Positions 18,258 to 27,776 of a stretch of 64,000 bases of DNA are shown here, in pieces (positions within the stretch are counted from its first letter, which is position 1; every line of letters starts with the position of its first letter). Origin of the DNA: KBS-83 sp051025295 (GTDB lineage Bacteria; Acidobacteriota; Terriglobia; Terriglobales; Acidobacteriaceae); assembly GCA_051025295.1 (NCBI GenBank), contig JBMGJV010000007.1. One strand, 5' to 3'. A model generated the notes under the pieces. That model had not been told where the DNA came from. It made no database searches and worked only from the letters and a program-made list of their open reading frames with translations. The position numbers were made by a program, and so were the translations under genes.

Positions 18258-18788
18258 ATGACCGCCATGCATCCAGTGGTCGAACAGACATTTGCGGTAC
18301 TCGCCGAGCCGCTGGCCGGCTGCCCGGCCGAGGCGCTTTTGCGGCATCCCGGCGGAAACACGGATGTCTGGTCGGCGTGGCAGGTGATTGACCACCTGTC
18401 CCGCACCTGGACAGCGACGAGCGTCGGAATCGCAGAGCGGCTCCAGAAAGGTCGGCCACTCCAGACCAGGCCCAGCATGCAGCAGCGCATCGGGACCGTA
18501 GCCGTTTGCCGGCTGGGCTATTTCCCGAACGGGCGCAAGGCGCCAGGGATCGTCGTCCCGGCTGCGAAGCCCCACATGCTGCTAACCGGAGACATGCTGG
18601 CAGAGCAGATGCGCGCCACTCTGACCGAGATGAATGAGCGGCTGTCCCAGGCTGAGCAGAACGCCGGCCGTGCCCGGTTCCTGACTCACCCCGTACTGGG
18701 GCCACTCAGCATCGCGGACTGGCGGTTGTTTCACCGCGCACATGCGCGGCACCACGCGCCGCAGTTGCAGCGCGCAGTTCGCGGCTAG
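18258..18788 (+). CDS. DinB/YfiT-like four-helix protein
   Basis: A 176-residue soluble protein whose motifs fit the DinB-like superfamily: WSAWQVIDHLSRTW with a metal-ligand-like His, and near the end WRLFHRAHARHHAPQL with the conserved HxxxHH pattern. These proteins bind a divalent metal and include thiol-dependent transferases. No substrate can be inferred. Its stop is three bases from the stop of the convergent acyl-CoA dehydrogenase gene. Confidence 0.75.
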   Translation: MTAMHPVVEQTFAVLAEPLAGCPAEALLRHPGGNTDVWSAWQVIDHLSRTWTATSVGIAERLQKGRPLQTRPSMQQRIGTVAVCRLGYFPNGRKAPGIVVPAAKPHMLLTGDMLAEQMRATLTEMNERLSQAEQNAGRARFLTHPVLGPLSIADWRLFHRAHARHHAPQLQRAVRG

Positions 18789-18791
18789 CGT

Positions 18792-19973
18792 TTACTTGAC
18801 CTGCGAAAGCAGCAGCTTGCCGATCGTCTGGAGCTGCATGTTGGATGTGCCCTCGTAGATCTTGCCGATCTTCGAGTCGCGGTAGAGCTTCTCGACCGGA
18901 TAGTCTTTCACGAAGCCGTAGCCGCCGAAGATCTCGACTGCCTTACTGGCACAGCGCTCCGCCACGTGCGAGGCAAAGTACTTGGCCATGGCCGCTTCCT
19001 TTACAAAATCGAGCCCGCCGTCCTTCAGCCGCGCGGCGTTGTAGACCATCATGCGTGTGGCCTCGATCTCGGTGGCCATCTCGGCGAGCTGGAAGAGCAC
19101 GCCCTGGAACTCCGCGATCGGCTTGCCGAACTGCTTGCGCTCCTTCGCATACTTCGCGGCGTGGTTCCACGCACCCTGCGCGAGCCCCAGCATCTGCGCG
19201 CCAATCCCGATGCGGCCCTCGTTCAGCGTCTCGATCGCAATCTTGTAACCCTTGCCGACCTCGCCAAGCACGTTCGCAACCGGCACCTTGCAGTCGTCGA
19301 AGATCAGCTCGCAGGTCGACGAGGCGCGAATCCCCAGCTTGTCTTCCTTCTTGCCGACCGCGAACCCGGGGAAGTGCTTCTCCACCAGGAACGCCGTGAT
19401 GCCCTTATAGCCGGCGCCGCGATCGACCGTTGCGAAGACGACGAACAGTCCGGCTTCCTTGGCATTCGTGATCCAGAGCTTCTGCCCGTTCAGGACGTAG
19501 TGCTCGCCCCGGCGCTCGGCCTTGGTCTCGAGCGCGAATGCATCGCTGCCGGAGCCTGCCTCGCTCAGCGCGTACGCCGCCACCATGTCGGTCGCCAGGC
19601 GGGGCAGATACTGCTGCTTCTGCGCCTCCGTGCCCCAGCGCAGCAGCGCGTTGATCGACAGTGTGTTCTGCACATCGACCATCACGCCGACCGAGGGATC
19701 GACGGCGGAGATCTCTTCGACGGCCAGGATAGCCTCGAAGAATGTGCCGCCCGCGCCGCCGTACTTGACCGGCACCTCGATGCCCATCAGGCCGAGGTTG
19801 AAAAGCTGCGGCAGCAGCGACGGATGGAAGTGCTGCTCCTCATCCATCTTGCGCACCAGTGGCGCAATGATCTCTCCCGCAAACTGGCGTACTGTATCGC
19901 GGAACAACTGCTCGTCTTCGGAAAGACGGCTCAGCGGGGGAGTCTGCATCGCTTCCAGCGCAACTGTGGACAT
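18792..19973 (-). CDS. Acyl-CoA dehydrogenase
   Basis: A 393-residue FAD-dependent acyl-CoA dehydrogenase. Family signatures are present: YALSEAGSGSDAFAL with WITNA downstream, ERKQFGKPIAEFQ and EIFGGYGFVKDYPVEKLYRD. The catalytic base is Glu374 in KIYEGTSNMQ, the position used by short- and medium-chain members. It introduces the alpha-beta double bond in fatty or branched acyl-CoA oxidation with electron-transfer flavoprotein as acceptor. No other beta-oxidation gene is adjacent. About 190 bases separate its start from the next minus-strand gene. Confidence 0.95.
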   Translation of the reverse strand: MSTVALEAMQTPPLSRLSEDEQLFRDTVRQFAGEIIAPLVRKMDEEQHFHPSLLPQLFNLGLMGIEVPVKYGGAGGTFFEAILAVEEISAVDPSVGVMVDVQNTLSINALLRWGTEAQKQQYLPRLATDMVAAYALSEAGSGSDAFALETKAERRGEHYVLNGQKLWITNAKEAGLFVVFATVDRGAGYKGITAFLVEKHFPGFAVGKKEDKLGIRASSTCELIFDDCKVPVANVLGEVGKGYKIAIETLNEGRIGIGAQMLGLAQGAWNHAAKYAKERKQFGKPIAEFQGVLFQLAEMATEIEATRMMVYNAARLKDGGLDFVKEAAMAKYFASHVAERCASKAVEIFGGYGFVKDYPVEKLYRDSKIGKIYEGTSNMQLQTIGKLLLSQVK

Positions 19974-20164
19974 GAATCAACACCTCGAAACAACAGATCG
20001 TCCGGACGGTGGAGGCGCCTATCAGAGCACACCAACCCCCGCCCAAAACAGTGAAGTGTAGCAGGGCCGAGTGAACGCATGCACTCGGGTTCAGCCGTGC
20101 CTGTACCCGCGTTGCATCACGCTGAATTCACGGGTGCGCCAGCTGCGACAAGCAGCGGCACACA

Positions 20165-22405
20165 TCAGTGCAGCAGCCCGAACTCGACCACCCCAGTCGG
20201 CGTACCGACGAACACCTTGCCATTGACCACGACCGGCGCGATGAACTTGTTCCCGGTGAAGCTGTCACGGTTGTTGGCTGCCTGCTGGCTGTTGTAGAGC
20301 TCGTGTTGCAGGTTGGTCGCGTCGTAGGCATGCAGCACGCCATTGCCGCCGCTGGGCGTCTCGGCTGCCCACGCGATTGCGTTCTGTGTGCCGTTCGCGG
20401 AGATCACGGGTGTCGCGCCCGGGTAAGGGAAGCTCGCAGCCGACGTGCTGCCCGGTGTGGAGGTAGTCTTCGCCTGCACGAACGGGAAGGCCTTCAGGTG
20501 ATCCCCAATCGCCGCGTAGTACAGCGTGCCGTTGAAGAACGCGCCTGTCGAGAACACGCCATTCGAGAAGGGCTGCAGATCCTCCCAGGCATTGCTGTTG
20601 TCGGAGGTCTTCTCGTTGATCTTGCCCATGTTGTCGCGATCCACGATGTACATGTGCGTGTTCTTGCCGGCCACCACGGCCAGGTGCCGCGCCGTGCCGG
20701 CGGCATCGGTCAGATCCGGCATCAGCAGAATGCCGCCGGAACCGATGTCGAGGTCCTGGTTCGAATCCCCCACGCCGTTGTAGGACTCGAAGTAGTCTGC
20801 TGGCATCAGGCTCGCGCTCAGCTTCAGGATCGTGTTGCCGTAGTCATGCTTGCTGGGAAAGCCCTGCGCATCGAGTGTGGTGTCGAAGTCGCCGTTCGCT
20901 ACCGCGGCGTAGATGTTTCCCGCGGCATCGGCTGCCATGCCGTCGCCCGACATCCACACGCTGCCCTCAATACCCGCCGGTGTCAGATTGATGATCGCCG
21001 TCTGCTGTAGCGTGCTCTCGTCATAGGCCATGATCCAGCCGTTGTAAGGCAAGCTATCGCAATGCGAGGTCCAGGTCAGATACACGTTGCCATTGACGAG
21101 TAGCAGCGCAGCGCGCTCGGCGTACTGCTTGGGATCAAAGGTGAGCTTGCCGCCCGAAGCGTTCGGACCAGAGCCCGGGAAGGTGCCTTGAATCTCGACC
21201 GGGCTGCCGGCCAACTCCGCTCCTGTCGTGAGGTTCAGCGCGTGCAGCCGCTGGTGAAAGCCACCGGAGCTGTCCGTCGTCATCGCGACTGCGTAGATGA
21301 CGCCCTTCACCCGATCGATCACCGGGGTGGAGGTGATTCCCATCTTCGGCGAGATTTGGTCGCATCCAGGACTAGCGTCGCTGGCGGCTTCGCCTGCACC
21401 GGCGAGCGAGACATGCCAAAGCGTCGCCCCGTTGTCGGCGTTGAAGGCGTAAAGCGAGTCAAGCTCGCTTGCGACATAGAGCACGTTGGCAGTACCGCCG
21501 TTGATGGCCAGCCCCGAAAGATAAAGCGGCTGCGCATCGACCTTGCCATCGGCGGAGAAGAATCCAACCTTGCCGAAGGTGGTGCTCGCCACATTCGTCG
21601 TCGTCAGCGAAGTCTCCTGCGCGTTCAGGCCGGCTCGCGTGTTGTCGTAGTGGAAGGTGGAGACATCCACGCCCGCAGCCGCTCCAACCGTGAGCGCCAG
21701 CGTCGCGCTGTGCGTCAACGCGCCGGCGGTTCCTGAAAATGTCACAGTGGCTGCACCCTGCGCCGCCCCTGGAGTCGCGCTGAACGTGATGTTCTGGGCG
21801 GTGCCTGGAGTCAACGTCAGCGTCGCCGGGTTCGCGGTGACGCCGGCGGGAAGGCCAGTGAGCGAGACAGAGACCGGCGACGTGAATCCGCCCAAAGCAT
21901 TTGCAGTCACGGCGACGGTGGTGCTGCCGCCGGCGCTGAGCGCTGCCGTCGGTGGCGCGAGGCTCAAGCCGAAGTCGGGTCCAGCGGCTGCCACGGCGAG
22001 CGTCAACGTTGCCGAGTGGGTAAGCGTGCCAGCGGTTCCGGTCAGCGTCACCGCGGCCTGTCCCGCCACTGCGTTCGGAGCCGCCGTGAAGGTCATGGTC
22101 TGGGGCGTAGCCGCGGTCAGGCTCACGCTGGCTGGTGACACCGTAACGCCGGTCGGCAGCCCCGCGGCCGACACGGTGACCGGGGCGCTGAAGCCAGAGA
22201 TCGCAATTGCGCTTACAGAGACAGTCTGCCCGGCGGCACCTGCTGTCAGTGAGAGCGTCGTCGGCGCCGCTGCAAGCGTGTAATCGGCCGTGGCCGTGGA
22301 TGTCTTGCTGGAGCTGCCGCCACATCCCGTGAGGATGAGCAGGCACATCGCCGTAACGGCAGCAAACAAAGACAAGTGGGAGCGACGACAGCGCATGCAG
22401 ACCAC
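20165..22405 (-). CDS. Lipoprotein with Ig-like repeats and PQQ-like beta-propeller
   Basis: A 746-residue exported protein. The N-terminus has a lipobox (LLILTGCGGSSS). Residues ~42-137 and ~143-240 are two tandem Ig-like repeats of the 'GL PAGVT..P A T' type (GLPTGVTVSPASVSL, GLPAGVTANPATLTL, each with GTAGxLTHSATL). The rest has propeller blades (LYVASELDSLYAFNADNGATLW, IYAAVANGDFDT, VFVGTPTGVVEF), typical of PQQ-like/outer-membrane assembly (BamB)-like folds. Such proteins sit on the outer membrane or cell surface and are abundant in acidobacteria. No enzymatic residues were identified. It is preceded by a 310-base region with hairpins. Confidence 0.85.
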   Translation of the reverse strand: MVCMRCRRSHLSLFAAVTAMCLLILTGCGGSSSKTSTATADYTLAAAPTTLSLTAGAAGQTVSVSAIAISGFSAPVTVSAAGLPTGVTVSPASVSLTAATPQTMTFTAAPNAVAGQAAVTLTGTAGTLTHSATLTLAVAAAGPDFGLSLAPPTAALSAGGSTTVAVTANALGGFTSPVSVSLTGLPAGVTANPATLTLTPGTAQNITFSATPGAAQGAATVTFSGTAGALTHSATLALTVGAAAGVDVSTFHYDNTRAGLNAQETSLTTTNVASTTFGKVGFFSADGKVDAQPLYLSGLAINGGTANVLYVASELDSLYAFNADNGATLWHVSLAGAGEAASDASPGCDQISPKMGITSTPVIDRVKGVIYAVAMTTDSSGGFHQRLHALNLTTGAELAGSPVEIQGTFPGSGPNASGGKLTFDPKQYAERAALLLVNGNVYLTWTSHCDSLPYNGWIMAYDESTLQQTAIINLTPAGIEGSVWMSGDGMAADAAGNIYAAVANGDFDTTLDAQGFPSKHDYGNTILKLSASLMPADYFESYNGVGDSNQDLDIGSGGILLMPDLTDAAGTARHLAVVAGKNTHMYIVDRDNMGKINEKTSDNSNAWEDLQPFSNGVFSTGAFFNGTLYYAAIGDHLKAFPFVQAKTTSTPGSTSAASFPYPGATPVISANGTQNAIAWAAETPSGGNGVLHAYDATNLQHELYNSQQAANNRDSFTGNKFIAPVVVNGKVFVGTPTGVVEFGLLH

Positions 22406-22493
22406 CTCCGGGCCATGATGGGATGAGCCTGCCGGGGCAACTGGGGCTCACGATTCCAAACTTTGGCTCCGCTGCACTATGCAGTCCGCCAGA

Positions 22494-22515
22494 AAAAGAG
22501 CCGCACGTGCGCGGC
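22494..22515 (-). terminator. Second terminator-like hairpin downstream of metK
   Basis: On the minus strand GCCGC and GCGGC pair around GCACGT and are followed by CTCTTTTTCT. It lies ~155 bases beyond the metK terminator, so it may end a separate short transcript or catch read-through. Confidence 0.5.
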
Positions 22516-22670
22516 CCCTCTTAGGATTGCATTCTGGACGGACGGGCTGCCTCTCGTCTGCTTGCCTCGTTAACGAAACGCCTGTTCCGGCCCCTCATCC
22601 GCTGCGGGTGCGTACCCAGCCAGGCACCACCGACCCTCTGATTCGCTCTCCGGTGCAGTTATCGGGCAAG

Positions 22671-22700
22671 AAAAAAGCCCGCCATGGCGGCGGGCCTTTC
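22671..22700 (-). terminator. Rho-independent terminator of metK
   Basis: On the minus strand GCCCGCC pairs with GGCGGGC (22689-22695 with 22677-22683) around a 5-base loop and is followed by a run of six T. It begins 15 bases after the metK stop. Confidence 0.85.
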
Positions 22701-22715
22701 TCCATTGATATTGCC

Positions 22716-23891
22716 TTATGCGTGAGCGGCTTCGCGGGCCGGGGCGGCCTTGCGCAGCGCATCCGCCTTGTCCGTTGCTTCCCAGGTGAAGTCCTTCTCC
22801 GCCCGGCCGAAGTGACCGTACGCAGCAGTCTTCTTGTAGATGGGACGACGCAGGTCGAGGCTCTCGATGATGCCCTTCGGCGTCAATGAGAAGTTCTCGC
22901 GCACCAGCGTCTGCAATGCCTGGTTGCTGACCTTGCCGGTCCCGAAGGTGTCCACCAGCACGCTGACCGGCTCTGCCACGCCGATCGCATACGCCAGCTG
23001 CACCTCGCAACGGTCCGCCAGACCCGCGGCCACGATGTTCTTGGCGATGTAGCGCGCCATGTACGCAGCCGAACGATCCACCTTTGTCGGATCCTTGCCG
23101 CTGAACGCGCCTCCGCCGTGCCGGCCCATGCCACCGTACGTATCGACGATGATTTTGCGGCCGGTCAGGCCGGTGTCGCCCATCGGGCCGCCGATGACAA
23201 ATCGTCCCGTCGGGTTGATGTGGTACTTCGTGTCCTGGTCCAGCAGCCGGGCCGGGATCACGGCCTGGATGACATGCTTGAGGATGTCGCGGCGCAGCTC
23301 GTCGTTGCTGACCGTCTCTGCGTGCTGCGTTGAGATGACGACTGCATCGACGCGCACCGGCTTGCCGGCCTCGTCGTACTCGACCGTGACCTGGCTCTTG
23401 CCGTCGGGCCTTAGGTACGCCATCTGGCCGCTCTTGCGCACGTCGGTCAGGCGCTGGGTCAGCTTGTGGGCCAGCGAAATGGGCGTCGGCATCAGCTCCG
23501 GCGTCTCGTTGGTGGCGTAACCGAACATCATGCCCTGGTCGCCGGCACCGCCGGTGTCCACACCCATGGCGATGTCGCCGGACTGCTTGTTGATGGTCGA
23601 AATGACTGAGCAGGTGTTCGAGTCGAAGCCGTACAGGGCGTTGTCGTAGCCAATGGCTGCTACCGTGCCACGCACCAGCGACTGGAAGTCCACGTAGGCC
23701 TGGGTCGTGATCTCACCGGCAATGACGACCAGGCCAGTGCACGTCAGCGTCTCGCAGGCAACGCGGCTGAAGGGATCCTGCTCCAGGCAGGCATCGAGGA
23801 TCGCATCGGAGATCTGGTCGGCGATCTTGTCCGGATGACCTTCAGTCACGGACTCCGAAGTAAACAGAAATTTATCGCGTGGTTGTGACAA
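22716..23891 (-). CDS. metK: S-adenosylmethionine synthetase
   Basis: A 391-residue enzyme that makes S-adenosylmethionine from ATP and methionine. Diagnostic blocks are present: FTSESVTEGHPDKIADQISD, GAGDQGMMFGYA, and GGGAFSGKDPTKVDRSAAY. Length is typical. SAM feeds methylation and polyamine pathways. The ~210-base region upstream contains an 8-bp perfect hairpin but no SAM-I consensus that I can recognise. A good terminator follows the stop. Confidence 0.98.
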   Translation of the reverse strand: MSQPRDKFLFTSESVTEGHPDKIADQISDAILDACLEQDPFSRVACETLTCTGLVVIAGEITTQAYVDFQSLVRGTVAAIGYDNALYGFDSNTCSVISTINKQSGDIAMGVDTGGAGDQGMMFGYATNETPELMPTPISLAHKLTQRLTDVRKSGQMAYLRPDGKSQVTVEYDEAGKPVRVDAVVISTQHAETVSNDELRRDILKHVIQAVIPARLLDQDTKYHINPTGRFVIGGPMGDTGLTGRKIIVDTYGGMGRHGGGAFSGKDPTKVDRSAAYMARYIAKNIVAAGLADRCEVQLAYAIGVAEPVSVLVDTFGTGKVSNQALQTLVRENFSLTPKGIIESLDLRRPIYKKTAAYGHFGRAEKDFTWEATDKADALRKAAPAREAAHA

Positions 23892-23985
23892 AACGAGCTT
23901 CCTCCTCTACCGTCTCTGCCGTGTTCCGTGGAAGCGCATGGGATTCAGAAGCGTTGAGCTCCTTCGCCGACAGCGGGACGCGGCA

Positions 23986-24017
23986 GGTGACCCCAACAAG
24001 AAGCGTCTAGGGTCACC
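23986..24017 (-). promoter_or_regulatory. Hairpin in the metK leader
   Basis: GGTGACCC at 23986-23993 and GGGTCACC at 24010-24017 are perfect reverse complements with a 16-base loop, ~95 bases upstream of the metK start. It could be part of a structured leader or an operator. The flanks do not match SAM-I, SAM-II or SAH riboswitch consensus by eye. Confidence 0.4.
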
Positions 24018-24104
24018 CCGTAACGGTACCAAAGCCCGCGAACAGACGGCAAAGCTGTTGACGTGAACCGCTCGCCTGCGCTCTAGACGGTGGGAAACCG
24101 CCCC

Positions 24105-25697
24105 TCAGCGGGGTGCCGGCTCTGCCAATGCCGTTGGCTCGCGAAGTACATACAGGCGATACCCCGGCGCGGGCTGCGGACGACCCCACCACCGCACCAC
24201 CCCGGGAGAGGGGCGATCGACACGAATACGGTAGTTCTGGTCGAGCCAGCTCTGGAACTCAGGCCATGCGCTCAACTTTCGATAACCAGTCGTCCCATCC
24301 AGGAAGAACGAATCGACGAGCACGACTACTTTTGGCGGCTTGGCATCGACAGCACGCAGGAAGTCGAGACGGGAGTCTTGAACCGCGGTTTTCGTAGCAT
24401 TCCCAAAAAGGAACTCATCGTAGATAACTCCTGTGCTCTGGACCAGCGCCAACCTGTCCAGCGTGGCAATGCACCCCTGGACTGAGTCGAGGCACTGAAC
24501 CCTGCCATTTAGGGCCTGCTGATCGAATGCTTGCAGGTCGTGCGAAAGAGCGTCACCGAAGCTGTCATGCGGTACGAAATGCGTAGCCCGCGCCAGGGAC
24601 ATCGGTGCGATCACCAAGGCGCCGATCAGCAGCGCAGCGCAGGACAGCACACGCGCGGCGATCGGGCCAGAGCCGAGCCAATCCTCGAAGTCCCAGACGA
24701 GCAGCGGCAGCAAAAACATCAAGAAGGGGTAGCGGTGGTACGGAAGACCCTTGCCCTGAGAGATATACATGGCAAGCCCGCCAAGCGCACCACTGCCAAG
24801 GACCATTCGTAATCTGTTTGTGGACTCGATTTTTCTGCGCAAGGTCTGCGCAGCCACCCAGATCCCGACCAGAGCAGAGAACGGCGCGAGCACGTGCGTG
24901 AGGAGATAGCCCAGACTGCGCCTCGCGAGGCTGGCGTGGAACGGCAGGAGCACGCGAGCAGTAACAAAAAATGCGCTTAGCGCCTGGTTTGCGGCAAGAT
25001 AGCCGACGGCCACGGCAAGCGGGAGCGCGAATGCGCCAGTCGCTGCGCCGACAACCAGCAGCAGTCTCCGTCTTCTAACGCCACGATCGACCAGGATCAG
25101 GACGGCGCCACACGCGATCGTGACCAGAATGCCGTTCGGCTTGATGGTGAACGCGCAGCCGTGGGCCAGGCCAAACAAGCTCGCGCCGACAACGGGGTGT
25201 TTCTCGGACAGGGTGTAGAAGCAAACCACTCCCATGAGCAGAAGCACGCTGACCTGGAGGTCTCGCTGTGCCAACTGCGCGATCCCGTCGCCCCAATGCG
25301 CGACCGCGAACAGTACAGCGGCGATGATGGCAGCCTGCCAGCGGCGTATCCCGAACAGAGCGAGCAGGATGCCGCCGGTAAGCAGTATTAGCAATGCGTC
25401 AAAGAAACGCCACGCGGCACTCGATGGCCCGAACAGATGGCGCACGAGCGCATCAACAGCAAAGCAACCTGGGAAATTGATCTCCTGGAAGTCGCGATAC
25501 GGTGCAAACCCATGACTGATCAGGAGTGTGTCGTACCGGATCAAGCGTGCATCGCCCACCATCGGCCAGTGCCGGGTGAGCCAGAGAAAGCAGATGGCGA
25601 TGAGAACGACTACGGCACTGAGCGCGGTGAGGACCGGCTGTAGCGGGCGGCGTGCCTGCGCAGCAGGGGGCGCTTCGAAGGTAGGGACGGAGGGCAC
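24105..25697 (-). CDS. Multi-pass membrane protein, probable GT-C (GT39-like) glycosyltransferase
   Basis: A 530-residue integral membrane protein with about ten hydrophobic helices (for example LSAVVVLIAICFLWL, FFDALLILLTGGILLALF, VLSCAALLIGALVIAP) and a C-terminal soluble part of ~150 residues. The first loop has an acidic pair region (GDARLIRYDTLL) and HGFAPYRDFQEINFP, resembling the catalytic first loop of GT-C transferases that use polyprenyl-phosphate sugars. No genes for lipid-linked sugar synthesis are adjacent. The start is GTG. The assignment is by topology and weak motif, so the exact role is open. Confidence 0.65.
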   Translation of the reverse strand: MPSVPTFEAPPAAQARRPLQPVLTALSAVVVLIAICFLWLTRHWPMVGDARLIRYDTLLISHGFAPYRDFQEINFPGCFAVDALVRHLFGPSSAAWRFFDALLILLTGGILLALFGIRRWQAAIIAAVLFAVAHWGDGIAQLAQRDLQVSVLLLMGVVCFYTLSEKHPVVGASLFGLAHGCAFTIKPNGILVTIACGAVLILVDRGVRRRRLLLVVGAATGAFALPLAVAVGYLAANQALSAFFVTARVLLPFHASLARRSLGYLLTHVLAPFSALVGIWVAAQTLRRKIESTNRLRMVLGSGALGGLAMYISQGKGLPYHRYPFLMFLLPLLVWDFEDWLGSGPIAARVLSCAALLIGALVIAPMSLARATHFVPHDSFGDALSHDLQAFDQQALNGRVQCLDSVQGCIATLDRLALVQSTGVIYDEFLFGNATKTAVQDSRLDFLRAVDAKPPKVVVLVDSFFLDGTTGYRKLSAWPEFQSWLDQNYRIRVDRPSPGVVRWWGRPQPAPGYRLYVLREPTALAEPAPR

Positions 25698-25785
25698 GCG
25701 TCCAGCCTAAGTCAAGCGGCCGGCTCCCGCTGGCACGGTGGGCCGAACGGATGCAGCCGCAGCCCGGCGGAGCGAAGAGCCGGAA

Positions 25786-26274
25786 CTACTCGGGGCCGTT
25801 CGCGGGAGTCGACTGCGCTGCCAGAGCGGAGGTCATGCCGGTGGTTTTGGCCGCAGCCGTGGCCTTGTTGTGCACATATCCCCAGACGAACCAACTCATA
25901 CCGGCAACCAGGAGAAGGAGGGCAAGGACACCAGCCCAGCGCCGGAAGCTCTCGTTGGCGCTCGATTCGTGGACACGCGAGCGGCCGACGTTCTCGGCGA
26001 ACTCCATCCAGGTCGGGTCATCTTCCCGGAAGGTGTCGATCTCGTGCGCTGTTTCCTTGTACCGGTTTACCCAGGCGTCTTCATCAAGGCCAGCCGTGCG
26101 CGCATAGCTGCGGACGATGCTCTTGCGGAACACACCGCCTGGCAATTGCTCGAAGTCCTCGCGCTCGACCGCCTGCAGATAACGCACGGTGATCTTGGTC
26201 GCAGCTGCGATCGCCTCGAGCGTCACGCCCTTGGCCTCTCTTGCCTTCTTCAGGTCCACTCCAAAGCTGCCCAT
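25786..26274 (-). CDS. RodZ-like HTH membrane protein
   Basis: A 162-residue protein from the ATG at 26274. Residues 1-~70 are a Cro/C1-type helix-turn-helix of the RodZ class (MGSFGVDLKKAREAKGVTLE, IAAATKITVRYLQAVERED, FRKSIVRSYARTAGLDE). Near residue 115 is one transmembrane helix (WAGVLALLLLVAGMSWFVWG), followed by a short Ala/Thr-rich tail. Canonical RodZ links MreB to the elongasome and has a longer periplasmic domain, which is nearly absent here. The frame opens 18 residues further upstream, but the MGSFG start is typical of the family. Confidence 0.8.
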   Translation of the reverse strand: MGSFGVDLKKAREAKGVTLEAIAAATKITVRYLQAVEREDFEQLPGGVFRKSIVRSYARTAGLDEDAWVNRYKETAHEIDTFREDDPTWMEFAENVGRSRVHESSANESFRRWAGVLALLLLVAGMSWFVWGYVHNKATAAAKTTGMTSALAAQSTPANGPE

Positions 26275-26543
26275 ATCGTCCTCTGGCGTCGGTCCTTCTC
26301 CGCCATTGTGTTGCGGCGTTCTCCTCAACGGGCCCGGATGCGACGTGACATTCAGCCAATACGATTCGGCGTGTCCAAATCAGACAGAGAAATCGAGCAG
26401 CCGATTACGAAAGTCCTGAAACACCGTACGCCTTTTCCCAAAACAGCGGAGCACCACTTTCCGGGCATACCGGCATCCCCGTCTGGTACCGGGAGCCGTT
26501 AACTGCTTGCTACACTCCAACTCAAGCCTTTTCGCGTCCCTCT

Positions 26544-27647
26544 ATGAACAAGCTCGTCATCGGCAACCTGCTGCACCGCCCCATTCGCGTCGCCATCAGC
26601 ATCCTGGCTGTTGCTATTGAAGTCATCATGATCCTCTCGATCACCGGCGTCTTCATTGGACAGGTGAGTGGCAGCCGGTCCAACACTCTGGGTGTGGGCG
26701 CCGACATGGTGATTCAGCCGCCCAACGCCAGCTTTCTGACCTCGATCGGCGGCGCCCCGGTGCCGGCCAGGGTTGCCGACGTGATCCGCAAGCTGCCCCA
26801 CGTCGCTGTGGTCGCTCCTGTTATCTCGCAGCTCAGTACCGCCGGCGCTGTCGAGAGCATTCTTGGCATCGATTACGACAGCTATAACGCGCTGCGCCCC
26901 TTTCACTTTCTCGCCGGCACTCCCTTTACCGGACCCGATGACGTCATTCTCGACGACTATGCGGCAAAGCGCGATAAGGGGTACCACGTCGGTGACGTGA
27001 TTCAGATCTTCCACCGCCCTTTTCATGTGTGCGGCATCGTCGAGCACGGTAAAGGCGGCCGCAAGTTCCTGCCCATCCACACACTCGGCGCCCTTAATGG
27101 CGCAGAAAACAACGCCTCCTTCTTCTATCTGAAGACCGACGACCCCCGAAACCAGTCACTCGTCCGTGAGGAGATCCACAACGCGCCGGGACTGAGCGAA
27201 TACGAGGTCCACACCGTCGAAGAGATGCTCTCGCAGATGACGCCGGAGCACCTGCCCGGCTTCAACATCGCGCTGCGTGTCGTCATCTCCATCGCTTTCA
27301 TCGTCGGCTTCCTGGTGATCTTTCAGTCGATGTACACCGCTGTCATGGAGCGCACCCGGGAGATCGGCATTCTGAAGTCGCTCGGCGCTTCAAAGCTCTA
27401 CATCGTCAACGTGGTGTTGCGCGAAACCACGCTTTTCACCCTCGCCGGGATCGTCCTAGGGCTGCTACTGACCTTTGCGATCAAGGCCTTTCTCAAGGAC
27501 CGCTTCCCTACCTTGCCCTTCCCGGTCGAGGGCCCCTGGATGCTCCGAACGGCTCTACTGGCCTTTATCGGCTCATTCCTCGGAGCACTTTACCCGGCAT
27601 TCAAAGCCGCGCAGAAGGACCCGATCGACGCCCTGGCGTACGAGTAA
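26544..27647 (+). CDS. ABC transporter permease of the MacB/FtsX type
   Basis: A 367-residue permease with one N-terminal helix (IRVAISILAVAIEVIMILSI), a large periplasmic domain (MacB-type PCD) and three C-terminal helices making the FtsX fold (IALRVVISIAFIVGFLVIF, the block ERTREIGILKSLGAS, and LAGIVLGLLLTFAI). It ends with the family motif AAQKDPIDALAYE. It should pair with a LolD/MacB-like ATPase that is not in the neighbourhood. Such transporters work on lipoproteins, peptides or cell-wall signals. It stands between a divergent RodZ-like gene and a glycosyltransferase gene. Confidence 0.9.
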   Translation: MNKLVIGNLLHRPIRVAISILAVAIEVIMILSITGVFIGQVSGSRSNTLGVGADMVIQPPNASFLTSIGGAPVPARVADVIRKLPHVAVVAPVISQLSTAGAVESILGIDYDSYNALRPFHFLAGTPFTGPDDVILDDYAAKRDKGYHVGDVIQIFHRPFHVCGIVEHGKGGRKFLPIHTLGALNGAENNASFFYLKTDDPRNQSLVREEIHNAPGLSEYEVHTVEEMLSQMTPEHLPGFNIALRVVISIAFIVGFLVIFQSMYTAVMERTREIGILKSLGASKLYIVNVVLRETTLFTLAGIVLGLLLTFAIKAFLKDRFPTLPFPVEGPWMLRTALLAFIGSFLGALYPAFKAAQKDPIDALAYE

Positions 27648-27776
27648 GCGACGCCCATTTTGGACTTGGTGAAGGAATGCCGCGGCCTTTAAAGTGAAGT
27701 TCCTTTCGTCGGCATCCGGCAGATCTCCCTGCCGCTGACGCCGGCGAGGCAGTTGCTCGCTCAAGAAAGACGCCCC

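Larger units (their letters stand above)
22406..22715. other. Intergenic region between metK and the propeller lipoprotein
   Basis: No gene is seen. Reading on the minus strand it holds the metK terminator (22671-22700), ~150 bases with short inverted repeats (GGTGC/GCACC), a second hairpin with a T-run (22494-22515), and the leader of the lipoprotein gene. In that leader GAGCC and GGCTC close a ~45-base segment. No known riboswitch consensus is recognised. Confidence 0.5.
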
